NCBI RefSeq assembly: GCF_000499845.2
Contig: NC_023754.2
Coordinates: forward strand, 12,936,037 to 13,000,036
Length of the DNA stretch: 64,000 bases
Reading direction: 5' to 3'
Source: Phaseolus vulgaris
Lineage: Eukaryota; Streptophyta; Magnoliopsida; Fabales; Fabaceae
Shown: piece by piece, positions 22,969-34,200 of the stretch
Layout of the letters: each line of letters opens with the position of its first letter
Numbering within the stretch: position 1 is the stretch's first letter
The notes under the pieces: model-generated
Databases searched by the model: none
What the model was told of the DNA's origin: nothing
The model's input: the letters and a program-made list of their open reading frames with translations, nothing else
Made by a program: the position numbers and the translations under genes

Positions 22969-23699
22969 TTTTTATCAACAATGAATAAAATAATTAAAGG
23001 GGACACTTTTGGGGTGTCCCAACCCTTGTACAAAAACCTACCATGTTACAAGCAAAACCAGAATTTAAAAAAAAAAAACCTACCAATACTGCATTATTCT
23101 GCAACATATAAATTTGGACACATGGTTTGTGTTGTAACATGCTGGTTTAGAAGAGGAAAGAATCCCTCAAGAAACCAAAAACCAGGAGCAGGACTTAACA
23201 CTTCCTGACAGCATATAAGACCAGAATCCTTCACAACTGCTGCACAATTGGTCTTGAATTATGCAGCACAAAAAATTCATCATACCTTGCTAAAATAGCA
23301 CATTTAATGGTCTAAATGAACCAAACCTCCAAGTTGTTTAGTCACAACAAAAACCCACTCCTTGTGCTTCTTTTAACATACTATGTTTAACATCTTAGGT
23401 ATATAACACACTACCTTAATTACTTTGCTATATCTCCCATCTAGCTTTCCTTAAAATACATCTCACCTCATATCCACTAGTGTTTCCATTGTCCACCACC
23501 ATCTCGCCTGAACATTTCTTGGCTTTACCAAAAAGGACAGCATACCAGTAGATGATGCACCCACTTTTCACGAAGCACGAAGCAATACGCCAATCCTTTG
23601 GCTTTGCACTTATAAATCAGATTGAATGGCGGACCCCTATAGCTACCTCACAAGTTGCCACAAACAAACACAAATAGCTATTAGCTGGAGAACATATCC
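22969..23699 (-). mobile_element. 5'-truncated LINE 3' end
   Basis: Left end has a T run then 'atcaacaatgaataaaataa' and 'tcccaacccttgtacaaaaa', the reverse of the LINE 3' end shared with 45603, 48616 and 52192. A 9-bp repeat tactcgttt lies on both sides (22960-22968 and 23700-23708), fitting target-primed insertion. No intact coding sequence. Confidence 0.7.
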
Positions 23700-23907
23700 T
23701 ACTCGTTTGTAATCAATTGATTGTTTAGTGAACCTCTTAAGTTGTTTGTGTTAGAATTAGAGGCCTAAACAAGAGGGAGTGAATTGTTTTTGAAATATTT
23801 TCACAAAGATTGAAGGTAGATTGAAGGTAAATTGAAAAGCTCTGAAAAATCAACCAATTGATTTTCTGTTCAACTCAATAAAATTTGTTTTAAGTTTAAT
23901 TCCACAA

Positions 23908-24722
23908 AATCAACCAGTTGTTTTCATGAAAGAACCGGTTGTTTATACAAGCATAATTTAAAACAGTGTTAAAACAGTTTATGAGTGTGGGGATAAAAAG
24001 AATCATACAAGATGTTTATACTGCTTCACACTTAATCAAGAGCTACATCCAGTCCTCAGTTAATCACTAAGAGTTCACTATGTAATCAACCCTAGATTAC
24101 AAAACACACACCAAGAATGATGATCTCGAACCTCTCATGAACACACACCACTTTTTAGAGAAAACACAGTTTCCAGAAACACCTTTATGAAACTTCCCTA
24201 CACAAGAATACATAGAAATAAAATGTTCAAGAATAATAGAATAGAATACACCTGGGTATACAAAGCTTAAGTTCAAAAATACAAAACCCAATCCTATTCC
24301 ACACACTTGAGATGATCCAAAGCTTTTGATTCATGAAAAACGTTTTTCACAATCTCTCTTTCTTAGACAGTTCAACAGAATGTTAAACAACCTTTATATT
24401 GTTGATCAAGAGTGATCAAGTACTTTGAAGAATTCAAATCCAAGATGTTTGATGCAAGGTTGGTGTTTCTGTTGTGTTTTGGGAGGGATCTGAGTAGAAT
24501 AGAATGTAATCCTCTCCATTGTTGAATCTAAAACTAATCTGATTTAAACCTTTTAGAAAATAAAGTGTTTTTCAACTAAGTGAAAAATAACCTGTTGTTT
24601 TGTCGAATCAACCGGTTGTTTTACTCTTAGGAGTTTTTGAAAAGGTTGAAAACTAACTTAGTTTGGTTGAATTAACTGCCAAACCAAACAATCGGTTGTT
24701 TCGTGGTTTCAACAGATTGTTT
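23908..24722. repeat. Three 21-bp-spaced palindrome pairs across two LTRs
   Basis: Pairs start at 23908/23929 (minus LTR), 24585/24606 and 24686/24707 (plus 5' LTR). Halves are variants of aaacaaccggttgttt; the second half at 24707 is weak. Confidence 0.8.
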
Positions 24723-25416
24723 TTTGAAAATCCTAACAGAATTCTGTTTTGGTTGTTGAATGTGCTTTAAATGATTTTCAACTGAATACGCCCCTTCATT
24801 AATTGCTTTGACCAATCTTTGGAAAATATAAATGGTTTGTTTATGTTTTCAAACAAGCAAAAAAAATAGATTTGAGTTTTTCAGTTGTGAAGAAGTTGAT
24901 TCTAAGTTTAGAACATTCACATCAAGCTTTGGGTTTTTCAAAGATAGTGGAATAGGATTGCAATTGTATTGATTTCAGTTTGTACTGTAAACAAGTGTCA
25001 TCCCTTCTCAACCTACTGTATTTCTGGTGTTGTGTTTCCAAGGAGTGTTGTGTGCTCTTGAGGTGGTCAAGATCAATACTCTTTGTGTGGTTTGCCAAAG
25101 GGAGTGTGTTTCTTGAAAAGTTCAAGGTCACTACTTTGGTAGTTTGTGTGTTGTAATCTGGTTTGATTACTTAGTGGATTACCAGTGGTTTTCTGGGTGC
25201 TGGATGTAGCTCTTGGCTTAAGAGTGAATCAGTATGAACTGTTGGTGTATCTCTCTCTTACTCTAAACTCATTTAAATTATGTTTTAAGCTTTACTGGTA
25301 TAAACAACCGATTGATTTTCTGTTGCTTTGTTGTTTTATTGCTTATATTCTTGGCTAACTTGATTCCTCTCTTAAACAATTCACCCCCCTCTCGTTTAAG
25401 GCCATATATTCTAACA
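24400..25416 (+). repeat. 5' LTR of the plus SIRE-like element
   Basis: 1017 bp, TGTTGATCAAG...TATTCTAACA. Relative to the 3' LTR it lacks about 54 bp near 25370 (between 'gattcct' and 'ctcttaaac'). Confidence 0.92.
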
Positions 25417-25435
25417 ATTGGCATCAAGAGCTTGG
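25417..25435 (+). other. Primer-binding site
   Basis: attggcatcaagagcttgg directly follows the LTR and resembles the Met-tRNA complement TGGTATCAGAGC with substitutions. Confidence 0.75.
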
Positions 25436-25476
25436 TACTTGAAAAATATTCAAGTTTGATCCTAAAACCTTTTTGT

Positions 25477-27210
25477 CTGGCTGAAAAACTACCTTTTGGA
25501 GATGGTGCCTCAATTAATAGGCCACCTTTGTTTTGTGGTTTGAATTATCAGTTTTAGAAAGTTAGAATGAAAATCTTTGTTGAATCTCTTGATAAAGGAA
25601 TTTGGGATGCAATTGAAAATGGCCTTTTTATTCCTAAATTTGAAAATGATGGATCTTCTATTGAAAAACCATGGTCCCAATGGACTTATGCTGAAAATAA
25701 AAAGGCCAAGTTTGACTGTATTGCCAAGAATATCATAACCTCTGCTTTGAATTCGGATGAATTTTTCAGGATCTCACAATGTGCATCGGCTAAGGAAATG
25801 TGGGATACACTAGAAGTCACCCATGAAGGAACAAATGATGTGAAGAGAGCAAGGAAACATACTCTAATACAAGAGTATGAGATGTTTAGAATGCTCAAGG
25901 GAGAATCGATTGCTGAAGTTCAAAAGAGATTCACCCACATCATCAACCATCTAATGAGTCTTGGAAAAACCTTTGACAAAGAGGAGCTAAACATCAAGAT
26001 TCTCAAGTTTCTTGATAGATCTTGGCAACCTAAAGTCTCGATAATTTCTGAATCAAAAGACTTGACATCTTTGACTACAGCCTCCTTGTTTGGAAAGCTT
26101 AGAGAACATGAGTTGGAGATGAATAGACTCAATGTTCAAGAAAGTGAAGACAAGCATGTGAGGAACATTGTCTTGAAAGCTGCCAAGCACAAGAATAAGC
26201 AAGACTCAATTGATTAAAGTGAGGAAGAAAATCTTAGCTTGCTGTCCAAAAAGTTCAACAAATTCATGAAGAAAAATCGCAACAAAGAACCCAATAAAGA
26301 AAGGTATGGAAACAAGAAAACTAGTGATTTCAATTCTAACAATTATACTTGTTTTGGTTGTGGAGAACAAGGGCATATAAAAGTTGATTGCCCAAATAAA
26401 GAAGGCAAGGAAAAGAAGTCAAGCAATAAGGAAAAGAAAGGGAAATCAAAAAGAGCATATATTGTTTGTGATGAAAATGAAGTCTCTTCATCAAGCTCCT
26501 CATCAAGTGAAGATGAAAAGGCCAATCTATGTTTAATGGCAGAAGGAGATGATGATTCAAGCAGCTCAAGCAGTGTAAGTTCTTGTGCTTCCTTAAGTGC
26601 TGAAAATTATAGCCAATTACTTCAAGCTTCTAAAGAAACTCATTAAGAAGCTAACCGATTGGTTCTCTCAAACAACCGATTGAAATGGTTGAATAAATGG
26701 CTTGAAAACAGAGTCAAGAATCTTGAAGAAGAATTGGAAAAGTCAAAAATTGATTTTGAAAAACTTGAAATGCATTGCAAAAATTCTTCTCACTTGAGTG
26801 ACTCCAAGATTTGTAAAAGTTGTAAAACTCTTGAGAGTAAGGTCCATTATCTTGTAAGAACTGTGGATAAACTTTCAAAGGGTATATCCAACTTTGAAAC
26901 TATCTTGGCATCCCAAAAATGTGTTTTTGGAAAATCTGGTTTAAGGTTTTATCCTCAAAACAAGAAAAATGGGATTTCAAAGCCTTTTTCAAAAGTGCCA
27001 GAAAAACAACCGATTGAAAGATCGAAACAACCGGTTGTTACATGCTTTTACTGCATGAAGAGAGGCCACTCAGTTAGATTCTGTAAAATTAGGAAATATT
27101 ATGTTCCTAAAGGTTTTTTGAAATGGATTCCCAAAGGTTGTGAGGTTTCCAATGATAAAGCTGAATCAAAAGGACTCACATTTGTAAGGGGACCAAATCT
27201 TGTTTCTTGA
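25477..27210 (+). pseudogene. gag: SIRE/Maximus-type gag with three nonsense codons
   Basis: One frame runs from ctg (25477, in place of the usual ATG before AEKLPFGDGASINRP) to 27210, about 577 codons. TAG lies at 25555 (in place of the W expected after LNYQF), TAA at 26215 and TAA at 26644. It contains the Copia gag/UBN2 region (ALNSDEFFRISQCASAKEMW, TLIQEYEMFRMLKGESI), a CCHC knuckle CFGCGEQGHIKVDC (about 26350), a Ser/Glu-rich stretch, and a coiled-coil region (NRVKNLEEELEKSKIDFEKL). A second knuckle CFYCMKRGHSVRFC (27040-27082) is followed by KGFLKWIPKG. Two knuckles are typical of the SIRE lineage. No frameshift was seen, so the decay looks recent and mostly by point mutation. Confidence 0.9.
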
Positions 27211-27562
27211 ATTCTTTATGTTGCAAGGATACTAAGAGAAGCATGAAGTATTGAGTTATCTGATCAAGCTTTTGGAAGAAAAGAAGTGTGTTTGGAACTG
27301 AACTAAGGGTATGTATCAGCTCAAGATGTCTTAAAAGCCAAAAGAAGCATTCTTGATCACAAACAATGACTCATTGAAGGAACTTCATGACAAGGACCTT
27401 CCTTGTCTCTGCTTTTCTATTATAAATTCATATTAAAAAAAAATCATCTACATATGAACAATTACATTTGTTTTAAACTCTTCTCTATTTTTGCTTAAAA
27501 TTCATACACTGTTGTTGCGGTAGAAAAACAACCGATTGTTTTCTCGAAACAACCGATTGTTT
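26649..27562. repeat. Three 21-bp-spaced palindrome pairs, two of them inside gag
   Basis: Pairs start at 26649/26670 and 27004/27025 (both within the gag frame; the latter is read as KQPIERSKQPVV) and at 27526/27547 (downstream, noncoding). The 27526 pair is two nearly perfect copies of aaacaaccgattgttt. Confidence 0.88.
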
Positions 27563-27976
27563 CTTCTCTGACAGTACTGCATAAATAGATTTAATTTCTT
27601 TATGCATTCTATCTTTTACATATTTCAATCTTAAAGAGTTTTTAAGTCAATAAAGCAGTCATGAAAGCCTGATTTGGTTCTAAAGGAGGTTACTTCTTGT
27701 CATAAAGGAATATATTCCATATCTTGGAAATTCAAGTCAAAGTCACATGTGCTGACCATGTGATTTTCTACTCTGGGCTGACGTTTTTCTGTGCAAAAGT
27801 TGGACCAAATTTCTACCTTGAAGACTAAAACCCACTTCAACCAAAGGATCAAAGAGGGATTTTGTTTTGCTATAAAACCCTCTGCAACTGTTTTCCTTTA
27901 CAAAAACAACTCATTGGCTCATCTCTTGTTGCATCTCATACTCCTCTTTGTGTGTGCCTTTTCTCATTCTGTGTTC

Positions 27977-29187
27977 ATGGACTCCACTCCTCCAACATCA
28001 AAAAGGATTAAAACCAAGGCTGTGAGATCAGGAGGACGTCTTGAGGGCTGGTTTTCAGGAGACAATGAAATGATTGAGAAATATCGCTTTGAAACAAGTA
28101 GAAAAGTGATAAACAACCCAAAAGTTGTCTCTTTTAGCTGGTTGAAGAGTCAAAAGCTGGATGATGTGAGAAGGCTTCTCAAAGAACAGCTGTTGAAGAG
28201 GTTCTTGGAGATGAAAGGAAACATTTATCTGGATCTTATTCAGGTTTTCTACACCAACTTAAAATTTGAAGGTAACAATCTTGTTTCTCGTGTCAAGAGT
28301 GTGGATATGGAGATCACTCATGAGGTGTGGGTTGTTGTGATTGGCTAAAGTATGCTGGGTTGAGAATCAAAAAAGGGAACATTGGTGTGGTGGAAGACTT
28401 CAACAAAATTCAATATTACAAAATTTGATTGAAAAATCCTCATGCTCAAGTAAGGACATGCTCGGTTGGAGGGCTAAAATTAAATGAAAGATTGTTGGCT
28501 CTCTTTGTCACTTGGATTCTAACACCAAGAGGAAGCAACCATTTTGTTCTAACAAAGGAAGATCTTGTCTACATATACTGCATAATAAAGAAAGTCAAGA
28601 TTAATTGGATTCATATCATCAAGGAGCATATGCAAAAATCTTTGAGGTTAAGTGATTATCATTACCCTTATACTATCTAGATTTCTAAATTCTTGCATTA
28701 TTTTGAAGTGAATCTTGAGGGTGAAACATCTGAGTTTGAGAAGTCAACCTTTGAAGTGAATAATGGATCACTAAGCAAGATGGGTTTTACCAAGATCAAT
28801 GGAAAATGGGTGAGTAAGGATGGTGAACAAGGTGGTTCCTCAAGTGGCCTTCATGCTGAACATGGTGAAGAAGATCAAGAAGATGTTGAAGGTGCTTATA
28901 TGGATATTCCATATGCATATCAACCTGCTACTGATTTTGGTGTTGGGACAAGTGTTGGACTTCAAGGAGATAGGATTCCTTCAATGTCTTCCTTTGAGAG
29001 CTACATGGTGAATAGGCTAGATGGCTTTGCGGAAAATCAAAGGAATCTTCATGATCTTTGTGTTTCAAAATTTCAAAACTTTGATAATAGATTTCAAAGC
29101 ATGGATACACGGTTTCAATCTCTTGATGAACAGATTGTAGGTGTTCAAAATCATATTTTCGAGTTGCAGTATGGAAAAGAAGATTGA
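27977..29187 (+). pseudogene. Accessory ORF in place of pol, probable plant 'Transposase_32'-type protein, broken
   Basis: ATG at 27977 (MDSTPPTSKRIKTK) was chosen because the minus copy starts at the matching place. Conserved blocks: LEGWFSGDNEMIEKY, NNPKVVSFSWLKSQKLDDV, and EMKGNIYLDLIQVFYTNLKF. After a one-base frameshift near 28343 come KKGNIGVVEDFNKIQYY, SVGGLKLNERLLALFVTWIL, TPRGSNHFVLTKEDLVYIYC, and KINWIHIIKEHMQKSLRLSD. The C-terminus is a coiled coil with spaced F/L residues (NFDNRFQSMDTRFQSLDEQI) ending FELQYGKED. In-frame stops lie near 28425 and at 28678. Blocks LEGWF...TPRGSNHxxLxxED match what I know as the putative plant transposon protein domain; its function is unknown. It occupies the place after gag where pol is expected. 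Confidence 0.8.
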
Positions 29188-29191
29188 AGAA

Positions 29192-29848
29192 AAACAACTG
29201 GTTGATTTCTCAAAACAACCGATTGTTAAGCTTGAAAGTCAAGGCTTTGTTGTTCTTTCTATATTTGTATTGCTTTATTTTGAACTATTTTGTTTAATCT
29301 CTTCCTAGAGTCTATTTATGAAGACAAATAGGGGGAGAATATGGTGTTTGTGTTGTCTTACAAACTGTTATAACTCTACTATTATTCTCTTTTTAATTTT
29401 TGTTGCATTAATGGTTTGTATGAAGCTGTTTTTTTTTTTTTTTGCTTTGTTTTAGGTTGGTTTTTCTGCTTTTGTGATTATGCAGAAAACTAGTTGATGT
29501 ATGATCATAACCTGCTATGAGAGATGCTCTGGATTGCATAGTTTTTGTTTTGCAGGTACAGTTTCAGATTCAATCAAAATCAACACAAGCAACCAGGGAT
29601 TTGTCTTCATCAAATAGGGGGAGATTGTTGATCAAGAATGACCAAGTGCTTTGAAGAATCCAAATCCAAGATGTTTGATGCAAGGCTGGTGTTGCTGCTG
29701 TGTTTTGGGAGGGATCTGGGTAGAATAGAATGTGATCCACTCCTTTGTTGAATCTAATATTGATGTGATTTAAACCTTTTACAAAATAAAGTATTTTTCC
29801 AACTAAGTGAAAAACAAACTGTTGTTTTGTCGAATCAACCGATTGTTT
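29192..29848. repeat. Two 21-bp-spaced palindrome pairs
   Basis: Pairs start at 29192/29213 (just after the accessory ORF stop) and 29812/29833 (3' LTR, matching the pair at 24585/24606 of the 5' LTR). Confidence 0.85.
29613..29625 (+). other. Polypurine tract
   Basis: aatagggggagat directly before the 3' LTR start at 29626. The same tract is found reversed at 32639-32650 in the minus element. It primes plus-strand DNA synthesis. Confidence 0.88.
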
Positions 29849-32159
29849 TACTCTTAGGAGTTTTTGAAAATGTTGAAAACTGTTTTAGTTTGGTTGACTT
29901 AACTGCCAAACCAAACAATCGGTTGTTTCTATTGAAGATGGATGAAGCTTCTTCTCTACCTAGTCTTAGAGTGTGTTTGATATAGAAAATAGCTAGTTTG
30001 CTTTGAAGATTATAATATGTTTTAGATAATCTTCTACTTAGGCTAGTGTGTGTTTAAGGTTTCCTTTTGCTACATGACCTATCCTAGATGCCTAATCAAG
30101 GTGGTAAGATCAAGCGCATGAAGTGATTAAATGTTTTTCAAAAAAAAATTTAGAGTTTTCTAAAAAAATCAGGATACTACACAAAAATAAATTTGTTTCT
30201 CTATAAAACAATAGGTTTTTTTTTTTTTTGCTGAAAGGCATTTCGAAAGTTTGTTAGGGAACCAAAAATGCAGTTCAGTTAGTTATTTTAGTTAAGCTGA
30301 GCAGGCAATTTTCCTGAAAAACAATTTTTTTGTTTTGAAATCAACTTGTTGTTTTTATAACAGCTTTTTAACTATTTTTTGAAAATTTGTTAGAAACTGT
30401 TTTCTATAAATTGAAAGGTCTTTCTCACATGAAATGTTGTTGAGCAATCACGGTTTTAACAAAGATTAAACTTTTTTTGTGTGAGAAGAATGATTGAAAT
30501 GAGTTTTTGAAAGGTTTTTCAAAGGGATCTTCAAGTGTGCTTGTTCTAGGAGAACCTTGATCTTGGTGAAGGTGTTGGTATTGTGTTTGTTGCAATTAGG
30601 ACAACTGGTTTTTGTTCTTGCATCTTCTTTTAGGTGTTATCTTTCCTTTATTCTTTCTTGTAAAAGGTGTAAGTGTTAGTCACTCTTTGATAGGGTTTCT
30701 TGGAGTGCAAGGTGTACTGAAATAGAGTTTTTCAGCTTTGGTTGTATGGTTCTTGTAGGGTTCAAGAATTGTTGTGTGTTGTAATTGATTGCAACTGGTT
30801 TTAGTGGATTCCACCTTGGAGTAAGGTGAAACTGGATGTAGCTCATTATGAGTGAACCAGTATAAAGTGTGCTTGCATTGTTCTTCTTATCCCTGCACTC
30901 GTTTCTGGCTTTTGGTTTATCTGACAAGAATGAAATATGTTCATTTGAAATTAAACCTGTTAATTCTGGGCTTAATAAAAATTGTTCTTCTTGATCTGGA
31001 AAAGTTTTCTAATCATAAACAAAGCATTTGAATATGTGTTTTTAATTGGCTTAAGGATGAACAGTTTTCTTCATTAAATCGTTGATAAAGATTCATTCTC
31101 TTTGAAGCTTTGTGTTGAATAAACTTGATTGATCTTTTGGTATAATTTGTGTTCTTCAAGATGTTAAAAGTTAACCACTCTGATTCTGTTAACTTTCACT
31201 ATTTGATCTCAATCCTAATCTAAATAAGTTTTGATTGTGTTAAAGTGTTTTGAAGAATCAATTTTTTCTTTTTCCTCTGATATACTGTAAACCAGTTTGT
31301 GTTTGCGAAAATTTTATAACTTCAATTCACCCCTCCCCTCTTGAACTTAGACACTAATAGACCCAATAGTTTCGTGGTTTCAACCAATTGTTTCTTTGAA
31401 AATCCTAACAGAATTATGTTTTGGTTGTTGAATGTGCTTTAAATGATTTTCAACTGAATACGCTCTTTCATTAATTGCTTTGACCAATCTTTGGAAAATA
31501 TAAATGGTCTGTTTATGTTTTCAAACAAGCAAAAAAAAAAACAGTTTTGAGTTTTTCAGTTGTGAAGAAGTTGATTCTAAGTTTCGAACATTCACATCAA
31601 GCTTTGGATTTTTCAAAGAGAGAGGAATAGGATTGCAATTGTATTGATTTTAGTTTGTACTATAAACAAGTATAATCCCTTCTCAACCTACTGTATTTCT
31701 GGTGTTGTGTTGCCAATGAGTGTTGTGTGCTCTTGAGGTGGTCAAGATCAATACTCTTGGTGTGGTTTGCCAAAGGAAGTGTGTTTCTTGAAGGGTTCAA
31801 GGTCAATACTTTGGTGGTTTGTGTATTGTAATCTGGTTTGATTACTTAGTGGATTACCCAGTGGTTTTCTGGGGACTGGATGTAGCTCTTGGCTTAAGAG
31901 TGAACCAATATAAACTATTGGTGTATCTCTCCCTTACTCTAAACTCATTTAAATTCTATTTTAAGCTTTACTAGTATAAACAACCGATCGTTTTTATGCT
32001 GCTTTGCTGCTTTATTTCTTATATTCTTGGCTAACTTGATTCCTGTTCTGGATTCACACAAAGAATTTTATTAAACATTGAAAATTTTTCAAAAACCTCT
32101 CTTAAACAATTCAACACCCCCCCCCCCCCCTCTCTCGCTTAAGGCCATATATTCTAACA
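29626..32159 (+). repeat. 3' LTR of the plus SIRE-like element, split
   Basis: LTR sequence is at 29626-29929 and 31374-32159, about 1090 bp after removing the nested insert and one copy of its duplication gtttc. It carries a C14 run at 32117-32130 where the 5' LTR has 6 C, and about 54 bp missing from the 5' LTR. Confidence 0.9.
29930..31368 (+). mobile_element. Solo LTR of a second SIRE-like family, nested in the 3' LTR
   Basis: 1439 bp beginning TATTGAAGATGG and ending GACCCAATA, flanked by a perfect 5-bp duplication gtttc (29925-29929 and 31369-31373). The 3' LTR reads through if it is removed. Its 3' two thirds resemble 1-960. The termini TATTG/CAATA are inverted repeats and could be a mutated TGTTG/CAACA. 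Confidence 0.92.
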
Positions 32160-32260
32160 TATATAACCTCAATCAAGTGGTCAAAGCTGTTAGAAAAAAA
32201 ACCAAAAGCAGTTGAAAGCATTTAAAACAGCTTAAAACACATAACAAAATGTTGTTATAA

Positions 32261-32462
32261 AAACAACCAGTTGTTTTCTAAAACAATCGATTGAAATAAA
32301 TTTATTTTGTTGGTGTTCATATAAATAACCAGTTGTTTTATCGAAATAACCGATTGTTTATGTTTGACAACAAAGTCAAAACAAAGCAAAGCTTTTCCAA
32401 ATCTTTTTAAAAACCACTAAGTTTCAAACAATAGGTTGTTTCGACAATTCAACTGGTTGAAA
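32261..32462. repeat. Three palindrome pairs in the minus LTR
   Basis: Pairs start at 32261/32281 (20 bp apart), 32323/32344 and 32426/32447 (21 bp apart). Confidence 0.8.
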
Positions 32463-32975
32463 TTTCACAATCTTTTAGAAAACCCATCTTTTAAAAAGAT
32501 AAAGATTCAAATGAACTTGGATCATCTTAAGAAGTGAATTAACAAGTTAAAAACTACTTGATAACACACATACACCCAACAACAAGGTCTTCAAGTTTTC
32601 CACACAGATCTGGAGGCATCAAAGCATCATATTAAACAATCTCCCCCTACACAACAAGTATAGCAACAGGATAACAAGGCACACAAAACAGTTTTCTGCA
32701 TAAGCCATAAGCAGAAAAACCCAGTTAAAACAGTCAAACCAATGGTAAAAAAGCCAGTGTTGTGTGCAGTAGAATTATGGTGTGTAGCAGAGCTATAGCA
32801 GCAGCAGAATTAAACCATTTAAAGCACCATAGAGTAGTAGAGATTACAACACAAAAACCATAATTCCTCCCCTCTATTTGTCTTCACAAATAGGCTAAGA
32901 GAATGGATAAAAACATAATTAAAGAGAAATAGTTCAACAGCATAAATAGAAACTGAAATTGATACATAAACCCCT

Positions 32976-34200
32976 TTAATCATCTTTTCCATATTGGAAC
33001 TCAAAGAGATGGGTCTGGATAGCTTCAATTTGTTCAACAAGATGTTGAAATCTTGCAACACAATACTCATAGTGATACCTTTAATCATTTTCCATGTTGT
33101 CCATGCGGTTGATCATCAACCTTTCAAATTGAGACAAGGGAATCCCACAGTCAATGAGAGGCTCATATCCCACAAGTGCATGCACAACATACTCATTAGC
33201 ATATCCAACACTTAGACCAGCTCCATAGGTTTCACCAACAGCTTGTTCATTTTGATTCTCATTGCCTTGATCATCTTGTTCAACTTGATGTTCATCTACT
33301 CTAGCATCTCCAGTATTTGGGGAAGCTTGGTCTTCACAAGAAGGACCCATTTGTTCTTCATCTTTACTCACCCATTTTCCACCAACCTTAATGAACCCCT
33401 TTCCTTAGAGATCCATTGTTAATTTCATGAGATGGCTTCACCACCTCATACAATTCTTCTTCAAGGTCAACTTCAAAATTTTGCAAAATTTTTTATATAA
33501 GAACAAAAGGGAAATGATAGTTAGTTAACCTCAAAGATTTTTGCATGTTCTCCTTGAAGACACGAATCCAATTAACTTTGATGTTCTTCATAATGCATTA
33601 TATGAGAACGAAATCTTCTTTAGTAAGGACCGAGTGATTACTTCCCCTTGAAGTCAGCATCCATGACATTATGAAGGAAATGATTCTTTCATCCAATTTT
33701 AAGCCACCTACAAAAAAGCCCTTCAATTTCAAGTGAGGATTTTTTAGGCAGCTCACATAATATTGCATCTTGTTGAAGTCTTCCACCACACCTATGTTCC
33801 CTTTGTTGATACTTAACCCAATGTATTTCAACCCTGTGATAACAGTCCACATAGCAGGAGTGATCTCCATATCAACTCATTTGACATGAGAGTACATGTT
33901 CTCATCATCAATAAAAAGATTTGTGTAGAAAACCTTTACAAGATCTGGATATGTGTTCCCAGACATCTCAAGAAACCTTCTAAGCTTCTATTCTTTCAAA
34001 TCATTCCTCTCATCCTTGAGATTCTTCTCTTTTAGCTAGTTGAAGGATATAAATTTTGGGTTATTGATGGCTTTCGGGCTTAACTCATACAAAAACTTCT
34101 CAATTTTCTCATTATCACCCGAAAACCAGTTTTCAAGGTCTCCAGCTCTTTTGGTAGCATGATTTTTCTTCCTGTTTGGTGAGGGAGAAGAATAGGCCAT
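32976..34200 (-). pseudogene. Accessory ORF of the minus SIRE-like element, broken
   Basis: The start ATG at 34200 (MAYSSPSPNRKKN) and the stop at 32976-32978 (after FEFQYGKDD) correspond to both ends of the ORF at 27977-29187, so the two copies have the same length, about 405 codons. Shared blocks: LENWFSGDNEKIEKFLYELS, NNPKFISFN, EITPAMWTVITGLKYIGLSI, NKGNIGVVEDFNKMQYY, VGGLKLDERIISFIMSWMLT, and SRGSNHSVLTKEDF, followed by an acidic linker and a coiled-coil tail. Stops and frameshifts occur, for example at 33081 and about 33597. The two copies are recognisably the same protein, but their N-terminal 20 residues differ strongly. Confidence 0.8.

Larger units (their letters stand above)
21219..23748 (+). 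mobile_element. Copia-type LTR, truncated, carrying two nested insertions
   Basis: It starts TGAGTTTTTGATGATAATAA, a typical Copia LTR start in legumes. It is interrupted by a solo LTR (21730-22746) and a LINE 3' end (22969-23699). It continues as 'gggagtgttcatt', 'ctcagttgtaactaagagtg' and 'actcgtttgtaatcaattga', then breaks off at 23749 where the minus SIRE-like element starts. The remaining 3' part was not found to the right of 35036. Confidence 0.65.
24400..32159 (+). mobile_element. Complete SIRE-like Copia element without pol, with an accessory ORF
   Basis: 5' LTR 24400-25416, primer-binding site, gag (25477-27210, broken), accessory ORF (27977-29187, broken), polypurine tract 29613-29625, and 3' LTR 29626-32159 containing a nested solo LTR. 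LTRs start TGTTGATCAAGA and end TATTCTAACA. The element is flanked by tatat (24395-24399 and 32160-32164), inside the LTR of the minus element. The internal region is only 4.2 kb. No protease, integrase, reverse transcriptase or RNase H motif is visible between gag and the accessory ORF. Confidence 0.9.

Noticed and set aside
27791..27976. Upstream extension of the accessory ORF with a hydrophobic segment (LLLHLILLFVCAF)
   Set aside because: The minus copy starts at the position matching 27977 and its upstream part does not align, so the hydrophobic stretch is probably leader sequence and not a signal peptide.
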